Source: Acridotheres tristis
Taxonomy: Eukaryota; Chordata; Aves; Passeriformes; Sturnidae
Length of the DNA stretch: 64,000 bases
Direction: 5' to 3'
Assembly: GCA_037013685.1 (NCBI GenBank)
Contig: CM072885.1
Span: forward strand, 67,063,785-67,127,784
Positions 27,940-41,600 of this stretch are shown piece after piece. Position 1 is the stretch's first letter. Each line of letters begins with the position of its first letter. Position numbers and translations under genes: made by a program. Under the pieces are notes generated by a model that searched no databases, was not told where the DNA came from, and saw nothing but the letters and a program-made list of their open reading frames with translations.

Positions 27940-28647
27940 TGTCTTGGTTTGAAAGACAGGTGTCTGCTAAGAAAGGCAGAAGCCTCTTTGAAATGGAGAA
28001 ATCAAACCCCCTCCCTCCAAATGATTATAATTTTGAAATTAAGGGGCTCTCAGGCAAAGATATGGGAGTAGGAATAACAGTTCTTTACCAGGAAAATTAA
28101 AATAGAAATACAGCATTACAGAGAACAAACCCAAACCCACTGACAGAGTCAGAATACAACCTGACACTGTCAGTCAGGGTGTTGGTAGCAGTCCCATTCA
28201 ATGGTGGCTGCATCCTCCTGCAGTGACAGATGTGGTTCTGTTGGAGCAGTGCTCCTGTAGAAGGTGCAGTTTTCCTCCAAAGGTCCAGTGATGAGGTAGA
28301 AGGGTCTGGTTTTCCTCTTGAATCCAGTGGGAAAAGGCTGCCCTGATGTTCCGAATCTCAGATTTCATCTAGTAGGAAATGTTTGGCTCCTCCCCCTGGG
28401 TGGAGCATCTCCCAATGGGATGATGTAATTTTGTCAGTCATGGGACTCAATGGCCCATTAACAAGAGATATCTCCTGGAGGGAGGATGGGTTGTGGAAAA
28501 GATCAACAACACTGCCCAGCTGGTTTAACAGCTGGCCCATTAACAGAAGAGATCTCCCAAAGAGATAAGATCACTGCCCCACCTGGTTTCAACAGATGGT
28601 GAGAGAATACATACTTTTGGGCACATCCTGTACTGCAACCTAAGACA
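27940..28647 (-). mobile_element. Solo LTR of an endogenous retrovirus, copy 2, next to the coding exon
   Basis: A 708-base element beginning TGTCTTGG and ending CCTAAGACA, with a perfect 5-base target duplication GCAGG on both sides (27935-27939 and 28648-28652). It is collinear with the copy at 4063-4718 with only scattered differences. It is about 50 bases longer because a segment near its right end is duplicated (28451-28532 and 28533-28595). The same minus-strand orientation is inferred, that is, antisense to TMEM178B. It ends 114 bases before the exon and has not removed the branch point or polypyrimidine tract. It lacks any internal retroviral coding region. The intact target duplication and similarity to copy 1 suggest a fairly recent, lineage-specific insertion. 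Confidence 0.9.
28451..28595. repeat. Partial tandem duplication inside the second LTR
   Basis: The segment running from TGGCCCATTAACA through CTGCCC(A)..CTGGTTT..AACAG occurs at 28451-28532 and again, shortened in the middle, at 28533-28595. The sister LTR at 4063-4718 has this segment once. The repeat explains most of the length difference between the two LTRs. It could be a family subtype or a private change of this copy. Confidence 0.7.
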
Positions 28648-28727
28648 GCAGGCATTGCTTTGCTCCCAGGCTTTGCTTTTGGTTGTCCAACCCATCTGGC
28701 CTATAGCTGGCAGCACGTGTTCCATTC

Positions 28728-28952
<225 letters not shown>

Positions 28953-31900
28953 TGAGTGACAGCTCACTCAGAGCCCTCATCTCGCATACAGTTTGTCTTG
29001 GTAGCAGACACATCGATTTGTTCTTGGGACCTACATCTGTTTCTGCTGCTGACTGGAAATTCTGCTGAGGCATGAGAATGTGGCAGTGGGGGAAAGGCAT
29101 TTGTATGCAGGGATGAATATTGAGTTAAATACAAAAATGAATAACAAATCAATGCCCTATTTTTTAATGCAGTGGAATGCTCTGTACGTGAGCGCATTCT
29201 CATGCTGTTGCTGCTGCTGGGTTTCCTGCTTCCAGGAGCATTCATTGCTGGCTTTTATTGTAGAATATGTCCTGCTGCCAGCAGGTCCTGTGTGAGTGTG
29301 GCATCACTCTACTTTGAAGATCTTGAAAGAGAATTGCTGCACCCTTTAAGGCACAAGGAAGGAGCTTAACCCTCAGTGATAATTGTAGCCAGTGGTCACC
29401 AACTTGTAACGTTTGCTGAAGTGACAAGATCTGACAGGGATGGAATTGCCTTGAGATGTATTGGCTGACCTTAAATCTTGTCTCTTTCTCATCTTGGAGA
29501 TGGAAAAAGGTTTTCACTGATAAAATGCAAGAGGTAGCATTTCACAAGGAAGGTTGCTCTTGTTACTACACAGTCGTGGGGCCCAATGAATGTCCTGGGT
29601 GGCTCTGTTTTGGTGGAAGCAGTCACATCTCCATAAGGTGGCAGGGGTTGAGGTAACACTGCTTCTGGTTGAGAACCTTCCAAGGTTGTAGTGAGCTTCT
29701 ACTCACTGAGAACTGTGAGACCTTTGGTTGTTCCCATGGCTTTCAGTATGTTTCATGTCTTCCTTGTGTGCCTCTTGCTTTGAGAGGGTCCTTTTAAGCT
29801 CTGAGGAGAGGGTGCAATGTTATAATTGATTTCCTGCATGGGTGAGGTCCAGCATAGTTTGAGATTCCTTGTGGGCCTTCCTGGTCTGCTCTGGTCAAGA
29901 ATTAAGAATGTTCTAGAGGGTCTTGTGAAATGCCTATTCATTTATTTTTTTTCCATGTGTCTATGTGGATAAATAGTTATTTTTATTGTGGCATGACAAA
30001 GAAAAGGAATAATTGAACTCTATGCCTCTTAGCAGGTTGTAAGAGGCTGGTCTTGTAAAATACTGTACTGTGCTAATTTGTCCCTGAAATCAGAATATCA
30101 GAAGGTTTTGTCTGCTTCAGGTTTTCTCCTACCCCCTGTCTTCTCTGCTGGTGTTTAATGTAAAATGTAACAATGCTCATCTATGGGTGAAAGAAGTTCA
30201 CCCACCACCCAAGACATCTTCTGTTAGGGCTCACAGGGCAGCAGGGAGGGGTTTTGGTTTATGCTCTTTGTGAATGTGTGGTTTTGCCACTCTTGTAACA
30301 ATGACTTTTCTGCAACTATCTACTGGGAATCTCACTGTGTAATTTAAGAATTGTTTTCTAAAATCTTTGTCAGCAATGGCCCAAATAAAGGGTTATACTT
30401 GATTTATACTGGTCATCTAAGATTGTGTGCATCCCTTGGTAGGATCAGCAAGTTCCTGAGCTGCTTGTGTTGGTAGGGCATTTGTCAGTCTCCAAAGGTG
30501 CAGTCTAGACACTGATCAAACATTGACAGATCTGGTGTGGTCTGAGGCACTCAGGGTGAGACTGCTTGTTCCCTCCCTGTAGAGGGTATCTTGAGTGTGG
30601 GTGCATATTTCTGACCCCAATTTTCTTGCCACTTTCAAGAGTCAGATAAATGTAGAGATAGAACTGACATCTGCATCTACCTATCTAAAGACAGAGGAGG
30701 AGAGAAATACTTTGTTGAAACTCTCCTCTCCTGAGCAGCTGGTGCAACAGAGTGCTTTGATGTATGGGGTAATCCCGCTGGTGGTTCTGGAGGTCACTGC
30801 ATTTGAGAATGAACTGAATCTGTGTGACTATTTCCTGTGTAGAAACAGTAACCTGTTTGAAAAGACAAGGCCAATACCAATGTCTCAAATTGTGGTATGG
30901 TTGTGGGATTTTTCTCTTTGCATTGCAGTAGACCAAGTCAGGTGAGTCTCTTCAGAAAGTCACTGTGATTTTTAGCCCCTGCCTTAGCAGCTGATCCTGC
31001 TCTATATCTCTAGACTAGTTTGATCCAGGACACAGGTACTTTATCTCAACACTGGTCAGTCTTATATTTAAGTCAACCTGGCTGTTATTTTCCTCCCAAT
31101 ATTTTTCTGTTCCTATCAGTGGATGTTGTGGCAAACAGCAAAAGAAGCAGGGCCCAGGCCTGGATATCTTCCTCTTGCCATGGATTATTTTTCAGATCTG
31201 TAGTGTGAGATAGGAAAAAAGCTTATTTCATGAGGAAACATAGGGGAAAAATGACATCTTGGAGAACTTCAGGGGAACTGGAAAGGTGAAAGCAGAATAT
31301 TTGGTCACCCTAGTAAGCAAAAGTGCCTCTTTTAGGCTGAAGCCACTGTTATAATTTGGTATATTTGTATTTCAGTTCCATTTTCTTGTTTATGGACAGC
31401 CAACTGTGATGCCTGCGAAAGAAATGTTGTTTTGCATGTTGAGTGGGTTGGGGATCAGATGAGAGAGGGCTCTCACCACGGACTGCAAAATGTTGTTGTT
31501 GGACTGGTGGGCAGGACTGATGCTCCAGCAATTTCTCTTGAATTGCAGGAGTGGGTGAGGGACAATTAATCTGAGGCTGAGGGCCCCATGGCCCATTCAG
31601 CACACAAAGCAGATGTTCCACTGGCTGTGCTATGAGAACCTGAGAGCAGCTGGTCCTAGAGGAATGGTTGAAGCTGACTTCACCATTTTTGAGTTTATCT
31701 TTATTCCATTCTGTTTGACATTTTCAAGATGGAACCTTTTCTCCAAATTGATTGCCTATGGCAGTATGAGCTGGGGAAACAGGACTTGTCTTCTCTGCAA
31801 TCACATCCTCTCAACTATCTCTGGTTAAACAGGGATGGAGGGAAGGATGATTGTAGTATTGTCAGCTCTTGCCTGTCAGGAGATAAATGTTCATCTAATT

Positions 31901-34900
31901 AGACAGAACAGCTCTCTATATGAGCTGGGAGGGGAAGAGAAGCAGAGGAAAGCAATGTTCAACAACTTTGAGCACAAGTAACTGTCTTTGTGAAGATGCT
32001 GATGTAGTGATTTGACTGAGTCGCTATTAAGCATTTATTTTGTCATACTTTGGCCCTGGCCTTGAGTGCAAAACCTGATCCATAGTTTTGTTTCTGGAAA
32101 AATGAGACCAGAATCATTGCTACTTTTAAAAATGGAGGTATATTCTTGAAGTAAAAAGCCAAGAAAATGTGAGCACTTCTACATTGAATGATGTCTGAAT
32201 AAATGTATTTTATGCTGTTTCTGTAGGTTCACTTTCATGAGGCTACAGATGTGTTCACAGAACATAGGAACGTGCTCATGGCAGGGGTTTGAGCTGTAAA
32301 ATATGGTGCAGGCATTGGGAAGGTTGAGAAGTGTTTTCAGGTGATAGAATAAACATTTCAACTGGATGCTTGTGCTTTGAGGGAGGTGACAATAAAAGGG
32401 AGGCTGTGTTGATAAAAATATTTCTTTTCCCAAAATCCTCAGGAAACCATTATCTGATATATTATGGCAAAGCAGTTGAAAGGCTGTGTTTGTAATGAAA
32501 ATGGCAGTACCTCCAAGGCAGAGGGGATGTGCTATATTAAGTTGAACATCTTCTAGGAGCCAACAGAGCTGTTAGTTAAAGCCACTGAGGGATAAGGCAC
32601 TCAAAGCCCAGGGAGTGTTCAATCTACTGTGTTACTCTTTGGAGAACAACAAACATGTTGGGTTGATGCTGGCGTTTTTTGTTGTTATTTTTGTTTTACT
32701 ACCAGAAGAATTGTAGTAAGGTCATTTTGCTTTCATCCCTGTTTGGCTTTGTGTGGGTGTGTTTGTTTTGTTCTATTTTTTTAGTAGGCTATAGGCAACC
32801 CAGCCTCTATATTCATCTTATGCTGCACTCTGAGAATTTGCTGTTTCATGTAAAAGAGCCATTTTCTCTCCAAGGCAGATGAAGAAACGAATGTGGCTTT
32901 AAAGTGCTGCAAACAAGCAAGTTGCTGATGTGTGTTCTTGAAGAGTGAGATGTGTTTTTTCTCTCAGAGAATAAGTGCAATAACTCCTTCTTCCCTTTCT
33001 CCTGCCTTGGTAGCTGAAAATGGGACAATTGCTGCACGGCACTCTTAGCCTTTGGCAGAGCTCCCAGTGGCTTGTGTTATAGTGCATGAAAGTCTCTACA
33101 TCACAAGAGAGAAAAGAATTCTTCCTTGTCTCCAAAAGCTCTTGTTTTGCTGATTCACAGAGCCTATTGTGTGAGGTAGATAGTTGGGTCTAAACCTTTT
33201 ATTTTTCCTTCCTCCCTACATGACACAAACCTGATTTTGTACTTAAGGTGTAATACTGCCACAAGAAGGAATTTGTCTGTTCTCCAGCTTGCCATTGCCT
33301 CCTCAGCCTGTCTTCCACAGCAGCTGTTTTGTGTCCAGGAATGTGAAGAGTGCTGCATCTGGGCAGGAAGTGGCTGGAATTGCTATGGAAACTGATTTTT
33401 CCCTGCACAGCTTAGAAACTGTGTCACCAGACTGCTTTAGAGTGAACCAGTTCATAAACAGGTAGCTGATGCTTCCTAAGTGTTTAGAATTCCCTGGGCT
33501 TTTCAAAATTACTCCTTGCCTGGCACTGTGGCATCTCCTTTGTCTTCTACCCCCGCATTTCTACTGCAGGACCACAGGACACGGGCTCTGAATTTAAAGG
33601 ATCAGTGTGGAGAGCTGCATTGCCAGAACAACAATCGTAATGCTTTGTATTAGAATATAACATTCATCTGCACTCTGGAGCTGGAGCACTCCTGTGTTTG
33701 TGGTGGTCTAAAAGCCATTTGCATAAAAAATGAATTCTAAAGTCAAAAGTAATAGCCTAGCACATTCTGAGAAGAGTAAGTATTGGAGGAAATGAATAAT
33801 TTCTACAGGGTGTACACTGTGGTAATATTTTAATTCATACAGCACCTATGTTGAAAGCTGAGTGGATTTTATTGGCCTTAAAGCTCTGAATTTTGCAGGA
33901 GCCTAAAAAGCACTCAAATACTCCCTTATAACCAGTAAAGCTACTGGAAAAATATCCAACAATTAACACTCAGGAGCATGTCTGTACTTCAAATTTCTGC
34001 AGTGTCAAGACTTGTAATTTCTACAGACTTCCCAAGTCTTCTTATTCCATGGAACATGTTGAGTTGTGCACACAAGTTCAGTTGATAGCTTGACAATGCC
34101 TTGGTAACACCAGCAGGCTTATAAGCAATAATAAATATTAAATTGTTGTATCTTTAATAAGGGCTGACCCCAGAAAACTGGGTTTTTTTCAGTGGGTACT
34201 ACTGAAAACAGTGTTTGAAGTAAATAGGCAGCATCCCACTTTTATTGTTCCTTTTTTTCCACTCTCTCCTATATTGTCTTGCCTCCTTCCTTTCCTCTGT
34301 CTCTCTACAAGGAAGCTCTGTTTGATTTTAAATTAGCTACCTGGGCCCGCAGATGGAAGTGCACTGGAAGTATGGCCTGGTCCTGCTGGTCAGTGCCATT
34401 TGGCTGGCAGTGTGATGCCATTCCTTAGTGCATTGGTTCTGACAGCACACAGGGCAGCCATCCCAGAGGTTACTCAGGCAGCAGGTGCTCACATGCCTGG
34501 AGGTCTCGTGTTGTTGGATCTTCATTGCATTCATTGTTCCCACAGCTAATGACCAGGTGGTAGTGACAGACCTCATTTCCCTCTCTCTCTGCTGTAGGGT
34601 TCTCTTCATATCCTGCTATTTCAAGCTAAGATACATTTTTTTTTTTGGCATTGAAGTCTAAGACCTATTTTGGAATCTGTAAGGGATTTTATTGCCTTCT
34701 GCTAGGCTTCATCTTAGGATCTGCTAATATGCCTGTGACCTTAATACCTACACTGATGAATAACTTTCCCAAGTGCATACTACTTTTTATTTGCTTCTTA
34801 GAGACAGAAGGGCAGGGATGAACTAAGGGTCTACTGACCTCCTCCTTCCAGTCCTGAGCTGACAGGGGTGCCTGAATAGCAAATATGGAAAATATTTGGA

Positions 34901-36439
34901 GAGGGAGAAAATGAGGACAAGCCAAGGGGTAAAACAGTCCTGGAGAGTTGGGAGAGGTGAGACAAGGGATTATGAAGCATTGCAATTGGGAAAAAGGTTA
35001 GAGTGGATTGGAACAATTTTGGAGAGATGGGGCAAAAATGGTCGAACTGTGTTGGAGTGAGGTGGGGAACAAACAGGCAGGTGTAGGATCCCCTCCAAAG
35101 GCCTGTTGCAAGTGCACAGGTCAGAGGTGTCACTGAACATCTACTGCCAGCTCAGCTGTGACACTGGCAGAGGGGAGGTCTCATCCTGCTCCCTCAGCCA
35201 GCAGGTTCTTCCCCAGCTCACATAATGGGGCTCACAGGTCAGTCAGGATAGTTTTAGTCTGCTGGTGACTCTCCTGAGTCACTAAGAAACCCCACACTCG
35301 AATTTTGAGATTTGCAGTTTGTTTGCCTTAAGTTCACTTAAAACAAATGAGCATTTTTAAGGTTGCAAATACAAGGATGTAAAGTTAGAGGGCCCAGTTT
35401 GGGCTGTATACTTGGCCTTAATTCATCTCCTCTAAGCATGCTCATCACTGAGTCTTAAATAACTGTTATCACATTCTTTTTCCATACATTTGGGATATTG
35501 TTTCAATTCAATGATGCTTCTGTTTGATTTGGTTTTCACTGTTGAATGTATGGTTGTTGACCTTTTTAATTGCACATTACACAACTCCTGGTCCTAAGAT
35601 GGAGTTAACCACTTCATGGATTTTGGCATGTTTCTAGTCATTGTATTGGAGGGCATGTAAAAATAATATATTAATATCTAATAACCTCTTGTGGTTGTCT
35701 ATAATTTTCATTTTAGGCCTGACGATCAAAGAACTTGTTGGGGTGTTTTAGGTGTCCTGTTGCATATAAAGAAAGCTCGAGTTTTACATATTTATAGAGC
35801 ATAATTCCCACTGACTTCAGAGTAACTATAAGAGCTCCACACTATGAAATCCAACTTAAAATGGCCACTGAACTCCCACTGGGTCGGAGTAAATGAGGAA
35901 AACTCAGCTAGGGACCACCTCTAAAGAAATTTCTTGGACTGACTTAGCATCACTGAGGAGTTTTAAGGCAAGTGAAGAGGAAAGTGCTTGTGTGAGAGGG
36001 AGGAGGTGTGGCCAATTGACTGAACTCTGCTCTGATTCCTCTTTGCTCAGGAGTTTCTTGTCTTCTCACCTTTCACACTGACCCTTTCAAAGGGTCCCAT
36101 TCCTGTATTTCATGGCTTTGGCATGCTTGGCTTGCTAGCCTTCATGTTGATAGGCTTTCATTTATTTTTGGTTTTGTTTTGCTTGCAATACTTGTAACTG
36201 CAGGCACTTAGATTTGCTGTGGCTGAGGTGATGTTTTGCATTGTCTTACACTGTTATACAGGTAACAAGACATTTTTATCTTTATTGTTGAAGAGAGTCT
36301 TAAGGTATTTGCAGAGCTCTTATGAGTGCAGGAAAATTGAGAGCAACCCCCCTCCAGTCCCACTAGCGATTTTTTTGCAGAAGTATTAGAGACTTTTTGC
36401 CTGTTGCAGTGTGGAGATGTTGACAGGTAAAACATACCA

Positions 36440-36860
36440 TTCCGAATAATTTCCAGTCATTCAGCCAGTCAAAATATAGCTTTATTAATATGCATACAGA
36501 GCTCTCTGTTTCCCTTCCCTCCCTCTTGAGAGACACAGAGGGGGGAGAGATGGGCGTTCTTCTGTCTCTTGGCTAATCAAGAATGATGCCTTGTGCTTTC
36601 TTAGGGTGAGAGAAGAGGAAAGAACAAACAGGAGGCTCTAATGGGTCTCATCCATCTGACTTCTAAAATTTTTGATTTATATACCAATTTAATGCCTGGT
36701 TTATGATGATTTATGTCCCAGTTTGTTTATACCCTGGTCCGATGCCCTACCCTGCAATGTTAGTGAGATAAAATCCTGGCAGTTAAATATTTCAAGGTGA
36801 TTACATGCCACATACAGAGTTACTAATGAGGAGTTAAGTGCTTCCTTACTTCAGTGCAAG
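36440..36860 (-). mobile_element. Possible LTR-like element, minus strand
   Basis: On the minus strand a TATATAAA box (complement of 36677-36684) is followed about 190 bases later by AATAAA (complement of 36481-36486), the spacing expected for an LTR promoter and poly(A) signal. A C/T-rich and GAGA-rich stretch lies between. I could not find matching TG...CA ends or a target duplication, so the boundaries are arbitrary and the call is weak. Confidence 0.25.
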
Positions 36861-38480
36861 AAGATAGACATAAGTGGAACATTTTGGAAATGAGCTTAGT
36901 GTGATTTGTTCTCAAAGCCATGCAGCATCCCCAAGGAAACATCATAGCAGCCAGCATGAGAGAGAGGGCAAGAAACTTTGAATCAAACAACCTGGCCCTG
37001 ACCTGACAGAAGCTGCAGGCTGAAACATGAAGGTGGGTTTTATAAGTCAGTGGCTACTAGGCAGTGGTTGCCATTTTAATTACTGTTTTGCAGTGATGCT
37101 CTTTGTACACGAGGTTTATCCTGTAATTCCATGTCCAATCAGGATGTCCCCCTGCTTTGAGAAAATATAAAATGTGTCAATATTCATGGGCAGAGGTAAT
37201 AACACAGCTTTACTCTCTCAGCTTCTTAGTGTTAACTAGGCCATTGTGATTTTTGGCTGTGATGTCAGAGCTGAATGTAGTTCTGGTCCATGAAGACTAG
37301 GTGAAGCTGAAGGATTTGTCTAGGGGCCCATCCCAAGACTCCTTAATTGTCTGGGTGAATCACAGTTTAGCTGTTCAATTATTCCCCACCCACCTCCAGG
37401 AACTGATTGCACAGTTGGTGGGGGAATAAGAAATCAAGAATATAAATCATCTGCTGGTATCTCCTGTGGGAATTCAGAGTTCAGTCGCACAAATCTCATC
37501 TGGCTGCTCTGGATGTAGGTTATACTTAATGGAGCTTGAGCCTGCCTGTCCCTCTGCATCACTGGAATTATGACAGCTAATTTGAGTCTGTCTGCCACTG
37601 GTGCATGCAATTGATCAATATCTCTTTCATAAATACAAACTCTCCCTCATCTCTGCCCTCAACTTTGTCTTTTCTGCCTTGCCCTTTGCATCCTTCTGTA
37701 TTTTGTGTGGGTTCCCCCCCCCAACTTGATTCTCACATAGATATTCTCAGAGAAGAGAATCAATGGAAGAATATCAGTTGCTGACCTAAGAGGGGCTTCT
37801 TTGCCATGCATAACTAAGGTTATAAATAATTCAGTAGGGTCCCTGTCTTTTCTTTCCTCCCATAAGATTGGGTTTATTAAAATTTTATGGAAGAGGACAT
37901 GGAGGTAGCTGAATTACTGGCTTAATCTGGTGAAATCTTCAGCAATGCATTAGTTCAGTACCAGCTGCTCTTTACTCATCATCACAGGCACACTAAATGA
38001 ATCTTCCTTATAGATTCCATTTTGCTGCATGTTATAATCATGTATTTGAGCATGATGTAATACCATTCCTTATAACTTGTTCTCATGCCTGATGGTGTTG
38101 CCAAGGGAAGAAAAGTGTTAAAACTGCCAAGGCAAGGCTGAATCTTTTTTCCTCTACTGACGAATTCAGTAAGACTAAGAGCGACTTCAGAGACTAAGAG
38201 TTTGGTTTGGCTTATATCATAACAAAAATACTTCTACTGAAACAAGAACAGATATTCTAAGATGGAAATGGTATGAAATCAACATATAGGTGCTAATACT
38301 CAAGAGATATCAGGAAAATAATAGGACTTGTTGGCATTTCAATGAAAATGGACAGATCCCACAATTAAACTTTTCTGTCAATGCTGCTGCTGCTGGTATA
38401 TAGTGTACCTTCCATCCTAGAGCCTTGAAACGCTAGGAAATTATTTTCACTCAGTATCCTTTGGACTTTAACAGGTTGCC

Positions 38481-38640
38481 AAAGGAGGAATTACAACACT
38501 CAGTGCACAGAAAGAGTTAGAGAAGTGAATTGACATGCTAAAAGTCATGTGGAGAGTGAGTGGGAGAGCCAGAAACAGAACTCAGATCTTTGGACTCCCA
38601 CTGCTGTAAGTGCTAGACAATGCTGTGTCCTGTAGTGCCA
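38481..38640 (-). mobile_element. Ancient MIR-like SINE, reverse orientation
   Basis: Read on the + strand, the order of landmarks is that of a reverse-complement MIR: GAGGAATTAC..., GTGCACAGAAAGAGTTAGAG, AAGTGAATTGACATGCTAAA, AGTCATGTGGAGAGTGAG, GGGAGAGCCAGAAACAGAAC and TCAGATCTTTGGACTCCC. Each piece lines up with the consensus I know (cagagaggtt / aagtgacttg / ggtcaca / gtggcagagc / gaacccaggtct / tgactcc). Such elements predate the amniote split, so survival here means an old and perhaps constrained sequence. Identity is a by-eye alignment. Confidence 0.6.
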
Positions 38641-41600
38641 GGGAATTATGCAGCCTATCTCCTAGAAGAGCCTTGCAAAACCAAGTTTCAAGAATGTTTT
38701 TTTTTCTAGATATTAAAGAGAATTTTCAAATGGAAGTTCACTGGCCAAAACCAGAATCCAAATGAATGTGTACATTTTTGCCTAGAGAAAGAGCAAAACC
38801 ACCTTCATAAGTTGCCAGTGGATTAGATATAACAACGTGGGGGTTCCTCAGAACCTGCTAAAGCCTAGATCCTTAGAGATATGAGGGTGAGGAACAGAGA
38901 TCAAAGGTTGTCCATTAGAGTTTGTGTAGGTGCTGTGGATTTTCTGCTATGTGTAAGTTGCCATCTATACCAGCGTCCTTGCTGATTTTGTGACAACTGA
39001 TACAGCACAAATAACTTACTGGTACTTGGTTTTACTTGCAAGTAATTTTAATCATAATTTCATTTGAAAAATAATCCAATGAGTATATTTTGAGAAATAA
39101 TTATCAGTCCTATTAGAGAGACATAAAATCAGAAATGCACAGTGAAAGGATAATTGTAGGCATATGATATAAAAATGGCCTTCCTGATATGGCCTGGGCA
39201 GAACCTGTTATGGGTGACAGATCCTTTTTAACTGGTAGGTTGACCACAGCCAGCTCTGCTCCTTTTCCTGAAATGGCATGGGTCAGGAAAGGATGAATTG
39301 ACAGGGGTAGTCCTGACCATAATTACTGGCTGTGAACCATCTGCTGCTGGAGGGTGCATTAGAGCTACCTGAGATTTATTCCATATAAACCTAGGCTGAA
39401 CTGCTCTTTGGCTAGTTTCAGGAATATCTTCATCCCTCACAAAACCCAGTGTACCAAGACCTATGTGTTGATTATTTCTGCTGTTTTTTCATTGGTTTTT
39501 AGGTCTTTAAATGAAAACAGTTTTTTTTATTCTGTAAATAAGCTGTGGCTCTGACACTTTTTGCTTGGATGCCACTCCTCTGTACTGACTTTAGCTGATG
39601 AAGTAGTAAGGTCCATGGTGTCATCACTCCTACAGAGGACCAGATATTCCATGTGGAAGTGATCAAGAATGAAAGGCTTTTGTAACAAGAAACCAGGCAG
39701 AGAAATGCAAGAAAAAACCCTCTTGACATAGCAATAGGATTAGTATTTCAGAGTGTCTGCCCAGTTTTCCAGGAGGAATCAGTGGTTCTCTGAAAAGCTG
39801 AATTGACAGCTCTGCTAGGTGAAGCTTTTTGACAAGACAAAGGACTGCACAGGCAGCAGCACTTTGAAAATCTGTGTGATGCACGGATGGATTAGATCAC
39901 TTGATGTATCTCTTTGGCTGTGAGTTCATAGGATTCTCTGATTAACAGTTCTGGCATTGGCTTTTGAACCAATCCTCTATGCAACTAAAAGCAGAGTTCC
40001 AGAGGTAAATGAATCCCCCTTTTTTGGCAGTCAGATGACAAGTGCAGGGTAAGGATATTTGCAGTTTTTTATCACAACTGGGGGACCCTCAGTATTTTAC
40101 AAGCCAGAGGAGAGAGGCCATTTGTCACTGGCTTGTTGGATTCATGATGAGTGTTTTGCTGTCCTTTGCTCATACAGCAGATGAGTTGATCTGTTACTGT
40201 ACTAAAGCAGGGCTTAGATGAGGCATAGTAAATATTGTTGTAGGGCTAGGACCTGGTATGAAGGTCTAAGAGGCTCCTAAATCTGCTGGTGCAGTCCTCA
40301 GAAGATGCATTAGCTGAGAGAGGGACCATGGAGAGCCAATCTCCAGGCAGCGATGGCCTGTAGGAATTGCAAACCCGTCTGTCAAGCTGGCAGAATGAAC
40401 ATCAGTCAAGGAGGACATGGACAGGATGCTCATGTGACCCCAAGTTCTCTGTAGAGGGCTCTGGTCCACACAGCAATCTCATTTTGGTGATGTTGAGGGA
40501 AGCTAGTTTGGGACAGAAAGCCATCTGCTTCAACAGCTGCCTTCATTTTGATGTTGATAGAAAGGGAAAAACTTCTGGTGGTTGCTGTTTAGTGGTATGG
40601 TTGGCAGTTGGAAGGATACTGCTGCTTTCCAAGACTTTTATTCCTGTGCTCTAGGCATGAGTAGAGGAAACATTCCCTGGTGTAGGAGCAGCAATCTTAC
40701 AGCCTTGGGGAGTGGTGAGTGCAGAGAGTATCTCTTTGTATGCCTGGGAGGCTCTGTGTGTTTTCTGGTTTGTTTTTCCAAGAGCTGAGAATGCAATTGG
40801 ATGAGCTTTTGGTGGTGCCTTTAAGAATATGAATAACGGAGCCAAGGTGATGTGTGTAAACACCTGGGGAGAAGCTAAAAGAGAAAACAGAGCATAATGG
40901 AAAAGCTGCTGGGGGAAATATAAATGTGATGCCTAGATGCTCTTCTGTGTTTAGAGCGAACTTCTCTCCTCTGTTTATTATTCAGTGATGTGGATGCATT
41001 AGATTTATGTGAAAAGCAAACAAATTCCTGACATTGCTGGCAATGCTGAGACAATAACCAGAAGCCGTTGCCTCTGTCACTTTCCTTTTGCAGCAAAGTC
41101 TGATGGTGAATGAGACTGGCATGAGTTTGCTGTTACTCATGACTTTTTGAAATTTACTTCTATTTGTGTTTGTGTGTGTCAAGCTCTTGGCACAACTCTG
41201 ATAAGCAACAGAAAGATGGAGCCTTTCCACAGATCAATAGAGATCAATCTCTTAATTTCGACTGAATGACAAAAAAACAGCTATTAAAAGTGTTTTTACT
41301 TTTTCTGAATACCTGCCGGCTGATAGCTAGCAGGCAGCTCCCAAAACCAAAGTACCAAGGGATGTAGAAGAGAGGTCTTGCCTGCAGATTATCTATACTG
41401 ACTCTATCAGAGGGTTGGAGTCTGTTTGTACAGACTTGAGGATTACACAACAGATAAAATTCAAACTATTTGGCTTGGGCTAGGTTTGTTTTTTGGTTAT
41501 TGACCAGTCCATGACACCGGTTACAATGCCACAGAGCTTTGGACATATTGTGTGTCTGAGGCCACAGCATCCAGGGTAGAGCTGCAGGTGATGTGAAGAT

